Shown one piece after another: positions 1-7,769 of a stretch of 21,131 bases of DNA (the stretch's first letter is position 1; every line of letters begins with the position of its first letter). The notes below the pieces were generated by a model. The model was not told where the DNA came from. It ran no database searches and was given only the letters and a program-made list of their open reading frames with translations. Position numbers and translations under genes: made by a program. The stretch is from assembly GCA_023418915.1 (NCBI GenBank), contig JAEZYU010000003.1, positions 1-21,131 of the forward strand, given 5' to 3'. The DNA is from Bacillota bacterium (GTDB taxonomy: Bacteria; Bacillota; Clostridia; Acetivibrionales; DTU013).

Positions 1-1
1 G

Positions 2-78
2 ACTGGCGGTCCTACCCTGGCGATTCCGCTCTAACGGTCCTACCCTGACAGCCTGAGCCTGTAACCACCCGCATGCCA
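2..78. repeat. modular repeat block 1 (28-nt unit plus tail module)
   Basis: The 10-mer CGGTCCTACC occurs at 7-16 and 35-44, exactly 28 bases apart. It is followed by a second module running through CAGCCTGAGCCTG and ending in GCATGCCA near 78. The same order of modules recurs at 258-396, with an extra copy of each unit. No reading frame is maintained, and no spacer of unique sequence separates the units. The block abuts and partly overlaps copy 1 of the dispersed element. Function unknown. Confidence 0.8.
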
Positions 79-180
79 AGACCGGCGGTGCCGTTTGTGG
101 AGGTTATATTTCCTTACCCTTAAGCACTGCTGCATGGTACACAGTTGAAAAGAGGGATTGCGATACCCGTAAGATACGAC
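65..180. repeat. dispersed conserved element, copy 1
   Basis: This stretch shares two 15-base boxes with the right end of the window: CCGTTTGTGGAGGTT (91-105, identical in copy 2) and CCCGTRAGATACGAC (166-180, one difference). The box starts are 75 bases apart in both copies, and a CTGCTGC core lies between them. Both copies begin with CCACCCGCAT and lie in the same orientation. Sequence between the boxes has diverged by substitution while length is held. This suggests a conserved element, perhaps a structured RNA or a small mobile repeat, but the family is not recognised. Confidence 0.7.
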
Positions 181-257
181 TTCATAATTATAAACTCATT
201 ATTGGTAAGACAAGAGAACTCCGCCTGTGTTTTGGAAACATAACCGAAATAAATGGC

Positions 258-396
258 ACTGGCGGTCCTACCCTGGCGATTCCGCTCTAACGGTCCTACC
301 CTGGCGATTCCGCTCTAACGGTCCTACCCTGACAGCCTGAGCCTGGAACCACCCGCATGCCAGGACCAGCCTGAGCCTGTAACCACCCGCATGCCA
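258..396. repeat. modular repeat block 2 (three 28-nt steps, two 34-nt steps)
   Basis: CGGTCCTACC occurs at 263, 291 and 319, a strict 28-base period. CAGCCTGAGCCTG then occurs at 333 and 367, a 34-base period, each copy followed by an ACCACCCGCATGCC segment. Block 1 has the same module order but fewer units, so unit number varies as expected for slippage or recombination. GCATGC and GCGATTCCGC give short local palindromes. There is no coding potential. Confidence 0.85.
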
Positions 397-427
397 CTCA
401 CCCACCAACAGTAACACAATCCCAGCA

Positions 428-456
428 TTGACAACCATATCTAGTATTGATATAAT
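428..456 (+). promoter_or_regulatory. consensus sigma-A promoter upstream of gdhA
   Basis: TTGACA at 428-433 and TATAAT at 451-456 are separated by exactly 17 bases, so both hexamers are perfect consensus with optimal spacing. Transcription would start near 463. This leaves about 180 bases of leader before gdhA, interrupted by a terminator hairpin at 553-588. A second TATAAT at 489-494 has no good -35 element. Confidence 0.8.
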
Positions 457-643
457 TCAACCATATTTTTAGTTACATAACAAAATAGTATAATATATAG
501 GTCATTTTTCTGGGAAAGGCAACCAAAATAAAGCATAGTACCCTCACAAACCAAACACAGTTCATACAAAGGTCAAACTGTGTTTTTTGTAATGATTTAT
601 ACTATTCTGCTATTAATTTAGAAGAAGGTCAGGAGGTCAATCA
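457..643 (+). promoter_or_regulatory. gdhA leader, candidate attenuator or small RNA
   Basis: This untranslated leader lies between the promoter and the gdhA start. It contains a GGGAAAGGCAACC...TACCC segment (about 513-543), then the strong intrinsic terminator at 553-588, then 55 bases leading to the gdhA ribosome binding site (AGGAGGT at 631-637). Either the transcript ends at the terminator as an RNA of about 125 nt, or read-through into gdhA is conditional. I see no clear antiterminator pairing and no riboswitch class that I can name. Confidence 0.4.
553..588 (+). terminator. intrinsic terminator in the gdhA leader
   Basis: A perfect 10-bp stem pairs 553-562 (AAACACAGTT) with 576-585, across a 13-base loop. 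It is followed by a run of six T (583-588). It stands between the consensus promoter and gdhA, with no gene upstream that it would obviously serve. Confidence 0.75.
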
Positions 644-1930
644 ATGAGCAACACATCCTACAACCCCTACGAAACAGCGCAGGCCCAATTTGACAAGGTG
701 GCAGCGCAGCTTGATCTGGATGAGGCAACCAGGGAATTGCTTCGTCAACCTATGCGCGAGTATCATTTCTCCATACCGGTGCGTATGGACGACGGCAGTG
801 TCAAGATATTCAAAGGTTACCGCATACAGCACAATGATGCAAGAGGTCCCGCCAAGGGAGGCATAAGATTCCATCCCCAGGAAACCGTCGACACCATTCG
901 TGCTCTTTCCATGTGGATGACCTGGAAATGTTCTGTCGTGGACATCCCTCTCGGCGGCGGCAAGGGCGGCGTCATATGTGATCCCCGCAGTTTGTCCGAA
1001 CGCGAACAGGAGCAACTGTGCCGCGGCTGGGTTCGCCAGTTGGCCCGCAATATAGGTCCAAATTCCGACGTGCCTGCACCTGATGTAATGACCAACGGCA
1101 AGCATATGCTTTGGATGCTTGATGAATTCGAAGCCATCCATGGCGGTAGATATCCTGGATTCATCACCGGCAAGCCTGTAGGCATGGGAGGATCACTGGG
1201 CAGAACCGAGGCAACGGGCTTCGGTGTTGTTTACGTTCTTCGTGAAGCTCTGAAGAAGCTGGGCATCGATGTGAAAAACACAACAGCATGCTTCCAGGGT
1301 TACGGCAATGTGTCACAGTATGCAGTAAAGCTGTACTGTCAGCTCGGAGGCAAGGTCATAGGGATCTCCTGCTGGGACAACATTGACAAAACAGCCTATA
1401 CATTCCGTAAAAAGGATGGTATGGACTGCGAAGTTCTGTCCACCATAACTGACGCATACGGAACCATAGATAAGGAAAAAGCGAAGGGACTGGGTTACGA
1501 GATACTCCCGGGCGATGCATGGATAGAGCAGGATGCTGATATCCTCATACCTGCAGCTTTGGAAAATCAGATCACAGCCGAAAATGTTAATAAAATCAGC
1601 AAACAGGTCAAAATAATAGTTGAAGCTGCAAACGGTCCGACGACCACACAAGCCGACAAGGTGATAAACGAACGCGGGATATTCCTGGTGCCCGACTTCC
1701 TGGCAAACGCCGGTGGAGTCACCTGCAGCTATTTTGAACAGGTACAGTGCAACATGAACTACTACTGGGAAAAGGATGAGGTGCTTTCCAAGCTCGATAT
1801 AAAAATGACCTCGGCGTTCAATTCAGTATATGAGCTTTCAGTCAACAAGAAGCTCAATATGCGCGATGCAGCTTACGTTATTGCGATAAACCGCGTGGCA
1901 CAGGCTGTCAGAAGCCGCGGCTGGGTATGA
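644..1930 (+). CDS. gdhA: glutamate dehydrogenase (Glu/Leu/Phe/Val dehydrogenase family)
   Basis: Catalyses reversible NAD(P)-dependent oxidative deamination of glutamate to 2-oxoglutarate and ammonia, in the cytoplasm, usually as a hexamer. The 428 residues match the short hexameric class. The N-terminal dimerisation domain has KGGIRF (71-76) and the glycine-rich PLGGGKGG segment (102-109) with the catalytic lysine at about 107. PAPDV (144-148) supplies the catalytic aspartate at about 147. The Rossmann domain begins with QGYGNVS (218-224), and ANAGGV (354-359) closes the active site. The start is fixed by AGGAGGT seven bases upstream. The nucleotide preference cannot be read safely from sequence. 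The gene sits behind a consensus promoter and an internal terminator, and the downstream fusion gene starts 74 bases after its stop, so the two may be co-transcribed. Confidence 0.96.
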   Translation: MSNTSYNPYETAQAQFDKVAAQLDLDEATRELLRQPMREYHFSIPVRMDDGSVKIFKGYRIQHNDARGPAKGGIRFHPQETVDTIRALSMWMTWKCSVVDIPLGGGKGGVICDPRSLSEREQEQLCRGWVRQLARNIGPNSDVPAPDVMTNGKHMLWMLDEFEAIHGGRYPGFITGKPVGMGGSLGRTEATGFGVVYVLREALKKLGIDVKNTTACFQGYGNVSQYAVKLYCQLGGKVIGISCWDNIDKTAYTFRKKDGMDCEVLSTITDAYGTIDKEKAKGLGYEILPGDAWIEQDADILIPAALENQITAENVNKISKQVKIIVEAANGPTTTQADKVINERGIFLVPDFLANAGGVTCSYFEQVQCNMNYYWEKDEVLSKLDIKMTSAFNSVYELSVNKKLNMRDAAYVIAINRVAQAVRSRGWV

Positions 1931-2004
1931 GAAAAGAAAAATTTTCCACTGGTGGCGGGCATACATCTCAAAACTAAAAAACCGATGGACGGGGGGCTTC
2001 CATA

Positions 2005-5000
2005 ATGGATGAAAAGAACAGCGCTGTGGACAATCTTCTCGATGTTTTAAAGGAACGCGAAAAAGAATTGAATTGTCTGTACAAGGTGGATAGTATTCTT
2101 GGCAATCATCATCTCACGCTGTCCGAAATGCTGGAGGGCATAGTTCATGTCCTTCCATCCGGATGGAGGTTCCCCGGTCTTTGTCATTCCAGGATCATAT
2201 ATAAAAACAACTGTTATCAGACTTCGGGGTTTATTGCATCTCCCATATCCGATATATACCCTATTAAATCGGATGGCAAAACCGTAGGCAGTATAGAAAT
2301 AGTATACACCCAAAATGTTCCCAAGACTGATGAGGGCTGGTTTCTTGAGAAGGAACGCATGCTGATCAGGGCTGTAGCCGATCGTATAGGCCAGATGCTC
2401 ATATACCGGCATATGAAGTCGGTTATGGATGAGTGGGATACTTCAAAAAAGCAGCAAGCGCCCTCCGGAAACGGCTTTAATGAGTGGGAGGTCATTATCA
2501 GCTTTGTCAGACAGAATGACCACGCTCTTCTGAGGCATATATGCAGAAAACTGGCCAACTACATGCTCATCAACGGAATCACCGAAGCATCGGAGGTATT
2601 CAGTGTTCATACCGCAGCGAAGGCAGAGGATTCCGGTTATGTAAATTCGCCCTCGGCATCAGAACCGATCGACGATATAGTAACTATCAGCCACAATGTT
2701 TTCTCCATAGCAGAAAAGCATATGGCGGGAAAAGAGATCACAACTCTAGTAAAACGGTGGATACAGGAGGAAAAATCCTATTCTCTTGTCAAAGCTATCG
2801 GCAGTATTGCTCCCTCATTAAGAAATATCATCGAAGAGATAAAGAGACTTCAGAATATATTAAACGGAGATGAATACCAGTATTCACCGAAGGAACGGTG
2901 GCTAATTGTGGGTCTTATCAGCCGTTTTCTGTCCGACAGACCTGAATTTATTAATATTGCAAAGCAGTATCTGAATGTTAAGGATTTCTTTGATATCGTA
3001 AACAGGATCATATATCCTATAGGCAGTCAGGGAAAGCTGGGAGGTAAGGGCTCCGGTCTCTTCCTGGCCCAGAAGATACTCGAAAATGAAGCCGAAAACC
3101 TGCCACAATACCTGTCGATAAAATACCCAAAAACATGGTATATAACAACAGATGCAATAACTGAATTCCTGCAATATAACAGCCTGGAAGAGCTCAATGA
3201 GCAAAAATACGGAGATCTTCAGGAAATCAGGATAGAGTATCCAAACATTATCCAATTGATTAAAAATGCAAAGCTGCCGTCGGAAATAGTCAGAAGCCTT
3301 TCCGCTGTTCTCGACGACCTTAGTGACAACCCTCTGATCGTACGCAGCTCAAGCACACTTGAGGATCAGGTGGGAGCGGCCTTTTCAGGCAAATACAAAA
3401 GCCTGTTCCTCTCCAACTGCGGCACTAGGAAAGAACGTCTCAATGCTCTTATAGATGCGATTCTGGAAGTATACGCCTCCGTGTTCAGCCCTGACCCTAT
3501 CCGATACAGAGCTGAAAGAGGGCTTCTGGACGTACATGAGGAAATGGGCATCCTTATTCAGGAGGTCGTCGGAAAAAAGGCAGGCAAATACTTTTTCCCT
3601 CTCTTCTCTGGCGTTGCCTTCAGCAATAATGAGTACAGGTGGTCGCCGAGGATACAGCGGGAGGACGGTCTCATCAGGATCGTACCGGGGCTTGGGACCC
3701 GGGCGGTCGACAGACTGAGCGATGATTTTCCCGTCATGATATCACCCGGTCAGCCTGGTATAAGAGTCAATATAGTACCTGAGGAAATAAGGCGTTACTC
3801 CCCCAAAAAAATGGATGTAATCAATCTGGAAAGCAATTCATTCGAAACTGTAGATGTGACTGAGTTACTGCGAGAGTGCGGAGATGAAACAGAGAATGTA
3901 AGCAGGATAGTATCCGTATTCGAATATGATCATATAAAAAAACCCAATAAATATGAGATCAATTTTCAGAAGGATGAGCTGATAGTCTCATTTGACGGGA
4001 TCATTTCCGACACACCGTTTGTCAAACAGATAGATGCCATTCTCAAAACTCTAAAGGATAAGCTGGGAATGCCTGTCGATATAGAGTTTGCATCGGACGG
4101 CAGCGATCTATATCTGGTACAGTGCAGGCCTCAAAGCTTTGGCGGCGACAATGCGCCGGCAGCGATACCCAAGGATATACCTGATAGGGATGTGGTGTTC
4201 TCTGCCAAAAAGTTCATTTCCAATGGACTTATTCAAAACATATCACATATCGTCTATATCGACCCAGAGGGTTATGACAGTCTGACTGAACTGGAGGATC
4301 TCAAGCGGGTTGGCAGTATTGTCGGCATACTAAACTCCGTCCTTCCAAAACGTCAGTTTATATTAATAGGTCCGGGCCGATGGGGCAGCCGGGGTGATAT
4401 AAAGCTGGGCGTATCAGTGGGATACTCTGAGATATGCAATACATCCGCCCTTATAGAAATGGCGGTCAAAAAGTCCGGTTATATACCTGAGCTTTCGTTC
4501 GGGACGCATTTTTTCCAGGATCTGGTGGAGGCTGATATCCGCTTTTTGCCTCTATATCCTGATGAAAATGATACCATCTTCAACCACAGGTTTTTATCGA
4601 GATCAAGGAACATATTATGTGAGCTGCTTCCCGAATACAACAGATTCGAGGAAATAGTCCGCGTCATAAGCGTTCCGGAAGCATCCAACGGACGAATCCT
4701 GAACATAGCAATGAATGCGGAACTCGGAGAAGCTCTTGCATATCTGGCTTCACATACAGTCGAGATGCCAAAGGAAGTTAAGCATATAGAATTTGACGAT
4801 AACCATGGAGATGAACATTCCTGGCGCTGGCGCAGCTACATGGCCGAGCAGCTCGCAGCAAGCCTTGACCCGCAGCGTTATGGAGTCAAAGCTATATATC
4901 TGTTCGGCAGTGTGAATAACGGAACCGCCGGACCTAACAGCGATATAGATCTTCTGATACACTTCGGCGGAACGTCTGAACAGCAGGCCGACCTTGAAAT

Positions 5001-5196
5001 CTGGCTCAACGGGTGGAGTCAGTGCCTTGCAGAAATCAATTATCTGAAGACCGGATATAAAATGAATGGACTTCTTGACGTCCATATCATAACTGATGAA
5101 GATATAAAAATAAAATCATCTTTTGCAATTAAGATAGACAACATAACAGAGCCTGCCCGAAAGCTCCTGACAAAAGGCGGCAAGCAACGCAGCTGA
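2005..5196 (+). CDS. GAF / PEP-synthase-like ATP-grasp / nucleotidyltransferase fusion protein
   Basis: A 1063-residue multidomain protein of unknown function. Residues about 10-140 resemble the GAF-like sensor domain found before some histidine kinases (coiled start LKEREKELNCLY, then PSGWRFPG). About 140-330 is helical linker. About 335-712 is a pyruvate phosphate dikinase/PEP synthase N-terminal ATP-grasp domain, with GGKGSGL (346-352), IVRSSSTLEDQVGAAFSG (445-462) and LVQCRPQ (704-710). No phosphohistidine swivel motif (TSHxAI-type) and no PEP-binding C-domain is present, so it is not a complete PEP synthase. A GPGRWGSRGD block (789-798) followed by FGTHFFQDL belongs to a domain usually fused to such proteins. 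About 955-1050 is a MNT-type nucleotidyltransferase: LFGS (966-969), DID (980-982) and a third aspartate near 1025. It has no transmembrane segment. The start has a G-rich but imperfect ribosome site. Confidence 0.8.
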   Translation: MDEKNSAVDNLLDVLKEREKELNCLYKVDSILGNHHLTLSEMLEGIVHVLPSGWRFPGLCHSRIIYKNNCYQTSGFIASPISDIYPIKSDGKTVGSIEIVYTQNVPKTDEGWFLEKERMLIRAVADRIGQMLIYRHMKSVMDEWDTSKKQQAPSGNGFNEWEVIISFVRQNDHALLRHICRKLANYMLINGITEASEVFSVHTAAKAEDSGYVNSPSASEPIDDIVTISHNVFSIAEKHMAGKEITTLVKRWIQEEKSYSLVKAIGSIAPSLRNIIEEIKRLQNILNGDEYQYSPKERWLIVGLISRFLSDRPEFINIAKQYLNVKDFFDIVNRIIYPIGSQGKLGGKGSGLFLAQKILENEAENLPQYLSIKYPKTWYITTDAITEFLQYNSLEELNEQKYGDLQEIRIEYPNIIQLIKNAKLPSEIVRSLSAVLDDLSDNPLIVRSSSTLEDQVGAAFSGKYKSLFLSNCGTRKERLNALIDAILEVYASVFSPDPIRYRAERGLLDVHEEMGILIQEVVGKKAGKYFFPLFSGVAFSNNEYRWSPRIQREDGLIRIVPGLGTRAVDRLSDDFPVMISPGQPGIRVNIVPEEIRRYSPKKMDVINLESNSFETVDVTELLRECGDETENVSRIVSVFEYDHIKKPNKYEINFQKDELIVSFDGIISDTPFVKQIDAILKTLKDKLGMPVDIEFASDGSDLYLVQCRPQSFGGDNAPAAIPKDIPDRDVVFSAKKFISNGLIQNISHIVYIDPEGYDSLTELEDLKRVGSIVGILNSVLPKRQFILIGPGRWGSRGDIKLGVSVGYSEICNTSALIEMAVKKSGYIPELSFGTHFFQDLVEADIRFLPLYPDENDTIFNHRFLSRSRNILCELLPEYNRFEEIVRVISVPEASNGRILNIAMNAELGEALAYLASHTVEMPKEVKHIEFDDNHGDEHSWRWRSYMAEQLAASLDPQRYGVKAIYLFGSVNNGTAGPNSDIDLLIHFGGTSEQQADLEIWLNGWSQCLAEINYLKTGYKMNGLLDVHIITDEDIKIKSSFAIKIDNITEPARKLLTKGGKQRS

Positions 5197-5329
5197 GACG
5201 GCCGGCGTCAATTTTCTGAAGCAAGGTGTCAGTTTTTTCAATATCAAGATTAATGACATATCATCAGCCTCCATTGCAGAAAATAAACACGGTCATACCA
5301 TGATCAATTCTACGAAGGAGTGATGCATC

Positions 5330-5785
5330 ATGATCGACAAGAAAATGGCCGCCGGTATTATTCTGGCCGGAGCCATGGCATTGACCGGGACTCTCTCTCT
5401 TGCGGCAGGAGAGCCCGAATCTGCAAATCCTCAGATCAAAACGGAGAAAACAATTCAGACTCCGGTAAGACGGGAACATATACAGGCCCGTATCAAAAAG
5501 GCGCTTGACAGCCTTGTAAGGGACGGCACCATAACGCAGACACAGGAAGATGCCGTTCTTAAGGCAATGGAACAAAAGTGGCAGAATCTCGAAAAAGAGA
5601 GAGAAAAACTTGAAAAGAACCAACCATCCAAGGATAAAGACGGTAAGCTGAGAGGAACAAAGTTCAGAAAAAAGCACGGCGTCCTGAAAGACCTGGTCAA
5701 TGACGGTACAATTACACAGGAGCAGGCCGACGCAATTCGCAAAGCGATCAAGTCCGTGCACGAAAACATGAAAAAAGCAGATTAA
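5330..5785 (+). CDS. small exported protein with two DGTITQ repeats
   Basis: A 151-residue protein with a signal peptide: charged start MIDKK, hydrophobic core about residues 6-25 and likely cleavage after the alanines at 25-26. The mature part is highly charged and helical. It contains two copies of a roughly 23-residue unit, at 58-80 and 118-140, both with the pattern L-V-x-D-G-T-I-T-Q-x-Q-x-D-A-[VI]-x-K-A. A Lys/Glu-rich segment (about 81-112) joins them. The pattern resembles small clostridial secreted proteins of the DUF2680 kind, whose function is unknown. AAGGAG nine bases before the ATG fixes the start, and a terminator follows at 5801-5829. It seems to be its own transcription unit or the tail of the fusion gene's. 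Confidence 0.8.
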   Translation: MIDKKMAAGIILAGAMALTGTLSLAAGEPESANPQIKTEKTIQTPVRREHIQARIKKALDSLVRDGTITQTQEDAVLKAMEQKWQNLEKEREKLEKNQPSKDKDGKLRGTKFRKKHGVLKDLVNDGTITQEQADAIRKAIKSVHENMKKAD

Positions 5786-5800
5786 CCAGTTAACTAAAGC

Positions 5801-5829
5801 AGATCCCGGTCGTTATTTCGCCGGGATCT
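5801..5829 (+). terminator. intrinsic terminator after the exported-protein gene
   Basis: A 9-bp perfect stem pairs AGATCCCGG (5801-5809) with CCGGGATCT (5821-5829), across an 11-base loop. The T tract is short (three T), so strength is moderate. It closes the plus-strand gene block. The GH8 gene on the other strand ends at 5958. Confidence 0.6.
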
Positions 5830-5957
5830 TTCCATTCATATCACTTTGGACTCTCATGCATCCACTGCATAGAACAGTTCGTTTTGGATAAGCATAGCGG
5901 CAGTATCATCGTATCAAGCGATCCAGCCAGGGAGCCGGGTTTATCATGCCGCTCCCA

Positions 5958-7100
5958 TTATGACTGCCATATCCTGTAGTTGCCGCTAAGTGCTAATACG
6001 GCAAAGAAATATAGACAGTTATCATAATATCGCCTCACTCCGGTACGAACAGGAGTATTCCAAAACAGCTCTACACATTTGCGTGAATTCTCATTATCGG
6101 ATGCAGCCAGCGAAGCCATGGCATTAGTCGCTATGAGTCCTACGGGATGCAAAGCTTTTTCATCCAGAGCGGTCCCATCTATGGCATAGATCCGATAATC
6201 GGCATCCTTGCCCATGGGAGCAAAAAATCCCTGTATCCTGTCGGCCTCAAGTCTCTCCCATTCATCCTTGCCGAACCATTCATAGTCGAGCCCAATATTG
6301 GCTGCCACACGGTATGAATCACTGTAAAAGTGGTGATGACCATATCCCCATCTCGCTTTATGCGGCCTTCCGTCGTATTCTGAATACTCCGGAGCAAGTC
6401 CCGTCACAGGATGACATGCCCCTCTTAGATACTGCCTGCTGGCATCAGCTGCTTCACACCAAAAATGACTGTCTTGTGGGTCCCCCATTATGGAAAACAG
6501 CTCATAAAAATGGGGCAGGTGGTATGACGGGTCTGTAAATGGGCTCTCCGGAACGAATTTGATCAATTTGAGAGATGGTTCCCACATTGGATCGCCAATA
6601 CTGTTTTCTCCCTTGTGGACGCACTCCCTCAATATATCCCTGGCCTGTCTGCTGTAATCAAAGGGTTCCGGTCCGTCTCCCCATCGCTTTGATGCAAAAA
6701 ACAGAGCCATGGCAAAATACTCTTCTCCGTCAGGTGCAGGGCCTTCCGCTCTTCTGGTTCCGTCCGTATTCAACGACCATGCAAAGTAACCCTTGTACCT
6801 GCCTTTGCGATGAAGCATATATTTATAGGTCCATTTCCATATGCGGTCAAACTCCTCTTTTTTGTCCATCTGCACGCACATCATCATACCGTAGGACATT
6901 CCCTCAGTGCGCACATCATCGTTGCCCGTATCCAGTATGTATCCCATATCCTCGCCTGCCGGGTAATATATCCTGGTATTGTCGTCTCCATAAAAAAGCT
7001 TCTGCCAGGTGTCTTCGACCTTCCCTAAGATGTCCCCTTCACAGTAGCCGAATTCCCTGAACAAATTCCTGTACTGCCCGGTATAGTAAGCTCCTTTCAT
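5958..7100 (-). CDS. reducing-end xylose-releasing exo-oligoxylanase (GH8)
   Basis: Cytoplasmic family 8 glycoside hydrolase, likely releasing xylose from the reducing end of xylo-oligosaccharides. The 380 residues and the lack of a signal peptide fit the Rex subgroup rather than secreted GH8 cellulases or xylanases. RTEGMSYGMM holds the general acid glutamate (residue 66), PAPDGEEYFA holds Asp124, and FYSDSYR holds the putative base Asp261. In the Bacillus halodurans Rex enzyme the acid and base are, from memory, Glu70 and Asp263. The LHP tripeptide (317-319) matches the loop that gives Rex its exo action. I chose the ATG at 7100 because GAGGAGGG lies nine bases upstream; an in-frame TTG at 7130 has no ribosome site. 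The gene follows cheX on the same strand but is functionally unrelated to it. Confidence 0.88.
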   Translation of the reverse strand: MKGAYYTGQYRNLFREFGYCEGDILGKVEDTWQKLFYGDDNTRIYYPAGEDMGYILDTGNDDVRTEGMSYGMMMCVQMDKKEEFDRIWKWTYKYMLHRKGRYKGYFAWSLNTDGTRRAEGPAPDGEEYFAMALFFASKRWGDGPEPFDYSRQARDILRECVHKGENSIGDPMWEPSLKLIKFVPESPFTDPSYHLPHFYELFSIMGDPQDSHFWCEAADASRQYLRGACHPVTGLAPEYSEYDGRPHKARWGYGHHHFYSDSYRVAANIGLDYEWFGKDEWERLEADRIQGFFAPMGKDADYRIYAIDGTALDEKALHPVGLIATNAMASLAASDNENSRKCVELFWNTPVRTGVRRYYDNCLYFFAVLALSGNYRIWQS

Positions 7101-7128
7101 CTCCCAACACCCTCCTCGATAGAATAAC

Positions 7129-7152
7129 AAAAAAGCCGGAGCATTGGCTCTC
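7129..7152 (-). terminator. probable terminator after cheX
   Basis: On the minus strand GAGAGCC (7152-7146) can pair with GGCTTTT across an 8-base loop. Only the AGCC/GGCT core is strong; the outer pairs rely on A-T and G-T. A run of six T is at 7134-7129. It separates cheX from the GH8 gene, whose ribosome site begins only about 15 bases further on. A TATAAT at 7165-7160 just before the hairpin has no recognisable -35 element. Confidence 0.4.
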
Positions 7153-7191
7153 AGCCATAATTATAACACACTTTTTCCTATTTCCTGTTTC

Positions 7192-7653
7192 CTATTCCTC
7201 TGTAGAAATATCGAGTTCAATTTTGTCTTCGCCTACAAGCATGGGTATACATATGGTTTTCATTTTACTTGGGGTGACCAGCATGTTTTCTCCCAGCACC
7301 AGTGATGGTGGTGTAATATCGATATTAATTCCCCTGTTATAAAGTATAGTTGCGGCATTTCCCATTATCATGTTGGCCATCTCTGAGATCGCACTTTTAG
7401 ATATATCATCAAATTCCGTCACAGGCATCCCCATCATCATACATGAGGCAATTTTCAGTCCAAGGCGTCTTGACATGGAAAAATTTGCCTGTCCTCGCAT
7501 CTTTCCGGTCAGACCAACCATGATTATTATATCTTCACTTTTATATGGTGCGGTTTTCAGGTAAACCTTCCCAAGCGTTGCTTCCATAGATGCTATTTGT
7601 TTCAGTACAGTTTGACTTGCTTCAATAAATGGATTGATATATTCTATATTCAT
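7192..7653 (-). CDS. cheX: CheX family CheY-P phosphatase
   Basis: A 153-residue single-domain protein of the CheC/CheX/FliY group, which dephosphorylates CheY-P in chemotaxis. It carries the CheX signature ISEMANMIMGNA (90-100) with Glu91 and Asn94 in the positions that act on the phospho-aspartate. It also has the family's helix-strand opening (INPFIEA) and a GLTGKMRG strand pair. No other chemotaxis gene is nearby. The gene stands alone between spoVAEA, which ends 116 bases upstream, and the GH8 gene. AGGTGAGG before the ATG supports the start. A role outside chemotaxis, on another receiver-domain protein, cannot be excluded. Confidence 0.87.
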   Translation of the reverse strand: MNIEYINPFIEASQTVLKQIASMEATLGKVYLKTAPYKSEDIIIMVGLTGKMRGQANFSMSRRLGLKIASCMMMGMPVTEFDDISKSAISEMANMIMGNAATILYNRGINIDITPPSLVLGENMLVTPSKMKTICIPMLVGEDKIELDISTEE

Positions 7654-7769
7654 TTGTAAACCTCACCTTTATGCAATATTCATGCTTGATGTATTATACC
7701 TATTCTATATTCTTTGCTAAATTCCTTCTTTTCAAACACTTTTTCGCATTTTTCTGACAAATTTTATAC

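Noticed and set aside
61..80. GCGGGTGGTTAC on the minus strand as a T-box antiterminator motif
   Set aside because: It differs from GGGTGGNACCGCG, there is no specifier stem or terminator, and no aminoacyl-tRNA or amino-acid gene follows.
258..396. Regular 28-nt and 34-nt repeats as a CRISPR array
   Set aside because: Units are contiguous with no unique spacers, copy number is two to three, and there are no cas genes.
505..545. Resemblance of GGGAAAGGCAACC...AAAGC to a c-di-GMP (GEMM) riboswitch
   Set aside because: The GAAA tetraloop stem and the second conserved strand are missing, so the likeness is limited to a few bases.
2005..5196. Calling the large fusion protein PEP synthase or pyruvate phosphate dikinase
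   Set aside because: The phosphohistidine domain and PEP/pyruvate-binding barrel are absent; only the ATP-grasp part is present.
5206..5220. GACGGCCGGCGTC after the fusion gene as a terminator
   Set aside because: Only four base pairs around a small loop with a weak T tract; not strong enough to list.
7145..7200. Purine-rich GGAAA repeats after the cheX stop as a regulatory element
   Set aside because: Short, imperfect and low-complexity; nothing ties them to a known site.
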